A stretch of DNA of 64,000 nt from Sorex araneus (Eukaryota; Chordata; Mammalia; Eulipotyphla; Soricidae). Below are positions 62,491 through 64,000 of the stretch, piece by piece. Where the stretch lies: NCBI RefSeq assembly GCF_027595985.1, contig NC_073313.1:86286899-86350898 (forward strand), read 5' to 3'. The position numbers and the translations under genes were made by a program. Under the pieces are notes generated by a model. That model did not search any database and had not been told where the DNA came from. It saw nothing but the letters and a program-made list of their open reading frames with translations. Positions within the stretch are counted from its first letter, which is position 1. Every line of letters starts with the position of its first letter.

Positions 62491-62848
62491 TCTTCAGAGC
62501 CCATCAAAAATCCAACAATGGTATCCACCAGAACTTGCTGCTTCCAGGGTCCTCATGGGCCAAAGTCGCTCCACATGCTGGGCTGCTTCACTCAAATTCA
62601 TTGTGACATGAAGGAGGATCTTGGTACCAAACACAGGTTAGAAAGCAGCAAAAGAGCACAGACAGAAGGTACAGGAAGGAAAGATCCTAATTTGGCATGA
62701 CGAAAAAATTATGGAGGCTTCTGTCCAAGCCATAAACATTAAGACTTAAGATACAGGAGCCAGCCATGCCAGTTTTCCCAATCTTCCTCAACTTTACTTC
62801 AAGAGTTCACGGAACTTCTAAGAGATAACAATCAAAACATCTCTGGGG
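62491..62848. other. Intergenic DNA before the KRAB remnant, no gene seen
   Basis: No recognised domain. It could include decayed intron or upstream exon sequence of the KRAB gene that left the remnant just downstream, but nothing in the sequence confirms this. Confidence 0.4.
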
Positions 62849-62992
62849 ATGCTGCTGTTTGAGGATGTTACTGAACTTCACGTGGAAAGACTGGCACCTC
62901 CTGGTTGATGAGCAAAGGACCCTGTTCAGGGATGTGATGCTGGAAAACTACAGGAGAATTACTGGGACATTCTGTCATCAAACCTGAAGCAA
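62849..62992 (+). pseudogene. KRAB A-box remnant (zinc-finger gene fragment)
   Basis: The KRAB A-box is a transcription-repression domain that recruits TRIM28 in Krüppel-type zinc-finger proteins. Here FEDVT is followed, after a frame change of one base, by NFTWKDWHLLVDEQ and RTLFRDVMLENYRR, the A-box core in the right order and spacing. The shift lies where the canonical sequence has two more bases after FEDVT. A TGA (about 62,982) ends the frame soon after the core, and no splice donor is obvious at the usual exon end. The piece is an isolated, disabled exon or fragment. The zinc fingers expected downstream are not in the window. C2H2 finger debris lies on the other side of the array at 11.8-12.1 kb, but I cannot link the two. 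Confidence 0.85.
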
Positions 62993-63251
62993 GCATCAAG
63001 TTGAAGCAAAGAGTAGAGACATGAAAAAATAAAAATAAAAGAGTAGAGCCATGGATGATAGATAACTGAAAATAGAGCCTCTCAGAAGAGAAACACTACA
63101 AATAAAAACAATGTAGATAAACATTCTCAAGGAAGCCCGACCTATTCAACATGCCTTTTTCTACTCTGGAGAAGCCTGTATTCTCTTGAACACAGATTTC
63201 TTCCTTTTTCTCCCCTCTAAACTTTTCAAGTTTTAATTAAAACTAATTTGC

Positions 63252-63422
63252 TTCAGGGTGAGGACAAAAGTACAGTGAGTGTAGCATTTGCCTTGCACAG
63301 GACCAACCCACATTCTATCTCCAGCATCCTATGTGGGTTGCCCGAGTACAGCGAGGAGTAAATACTGAGTGCAGAGCTAGCAGCAACCCTGAGCTTCACT
63401 GGGTCTGACTCCCCCCAAAAAA
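63252..63422 (+). mobile_element. Diverged type 1 SINE
   Basis: Diverged head (AAAGTACAGTGAGTGTAGCA, TTTGCCTTGCACAGGACC), decayed box B (CATTCTATCTCC) and body with AGCATCCTATGTGGGTTGCC, GAGTGCAGAGCTAGCAGCAA and an end GGGTCTGACTCCCCCC, followed by an A/T-rich tail. Confidence 0.75.
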
Positions 63423-64000
63423 TTTTTTTTAATAAAAAAAATAAAGATTACTTGCTTCACAAAAAAAAAGGAAAAAGGAAAGAAAAGTAACAATCTTGCT
63501 AGACTCAAGGAAAACAATGGTGACTATCAGAAGGAAGGAGTAGGTAGTGGAAGGAACCAGCAGGGGTCTTTTTGGTGGTGGGATGGCACTGCAATTTTGG
63601 TGGTGGATGTTGTGACAATTATACACATATAAAGGTATGAAGCTAACAACAGAACCTTTACAATATTTCAAACCAACTTTAAGTCAATTATGAAAAGCTA
63701 ATTTTTTTACAAAGTGAATTTTGTTGTGCGAATTTCTCAATTTAAATAAACTTCAAGAAAAACATGTGGAAATGTATCAACCAACAAAATGGTTCAGGAA
63801 AAGACACAACCTATTAATATAAACAGAACAGACTAACAGCTTCATTACTATATCATGCTACTTAAACCAGCTTATGTCACACTTCTCTATGGTTTTATCT
63901 GCCAACTGGAAAGGTCATCCAACACAGACTAAATTTTAGATATGTCTAATATTTTCCCATTTCTTAACATTTCTCATCCTAACTTGGGGGTTTATAGGTT
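63423..64000. other. AT-rich intergenic DNA, no gene seen
   Basis: A-rich runs near 63,423-63,485, then AT-rich sequence. GTCTTTTTGGTGGTGGGATGG and TTTTGGTGGTGGATGTTGTG (63,567-63,613) could be a remnant of an old element, but I cannot name one. Confidence 0.4.

Overview
The window looks like nuclear DNA of a mammal, most likely a shrew (Sorex or a close relative). The main clue is a tRNA-derived SINE present in many copies on both strands, with a head like GATAGCACAGCGGGTAGGGC, a box B GGTTCGATCCC and a tail ending near GTGTGACCCAAAAAGC. I recognise this family from shrew sequence by memory, not by a search. 3' ends of L1 LINEs, decayed zinc-finger gene fragments and simple repeats fit a gene-poor mammalian region. 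I see no intact protein-coding gene, RNA gene, operon or CRISPR array.

Positions 1-12,720 are ordinary repeat-rich intergenic DNA: two SINE types, several 5'-truncated L1 3' ends in both orientations, an unclassified interspersed repeat with a recurring TTTTATAG-type motif, a 328-nt pure purine tract, and a decayed run of C2H2 zinc fingers near 11.86-12.10 kb.

The centre, 12,721 to about 61,014, is a macrosatellite. Thirty-five head-to-tail units of 1,288-1,289 bp (14,662-59,749) and a slightly divergent 36th unit follow a longer founder-like unit (12,721-14,661). The second half of each unit is a fragment of a retrocopy of ZNF512 (zinc finger protein 512). The first half is sequence I do not recognise. 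The founder-like unit still carries the 5'UTR and first codons of the ZNF512 retrocopy, plus about 650 bp lost from all later units. The last unit runs on into the rest of the retrocopy, to about 61,238. So one processed pseudogene appears to have been split in two by about 46 kb of tandem amplification inside it.

The array also has higher-order structure. A 12-unit, 15,458-bp block is duplicated in tandem (21,567-37,024 and 37,025-52,482) with only a handful of differences. A later 4-unit block (5,154 bp) is duplicated again, and some single units are near-identical neighbours. This fits recent, repeated unequal crossing-over.

Positions 61,239-64,000 are again repeat-rich: SINE pieces, three copies of an unclassified repeat of about 200 bp, and a frameshifted KRAB A-box remnant at 62.85-62.99 kb. 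Zinc-finger debris therefore lies on both sides of the array. The array resembles the organisation of retrogene-containing macrosatellites such as human D4Z4, but here the embedded retrocopy is a broken pseudogene.
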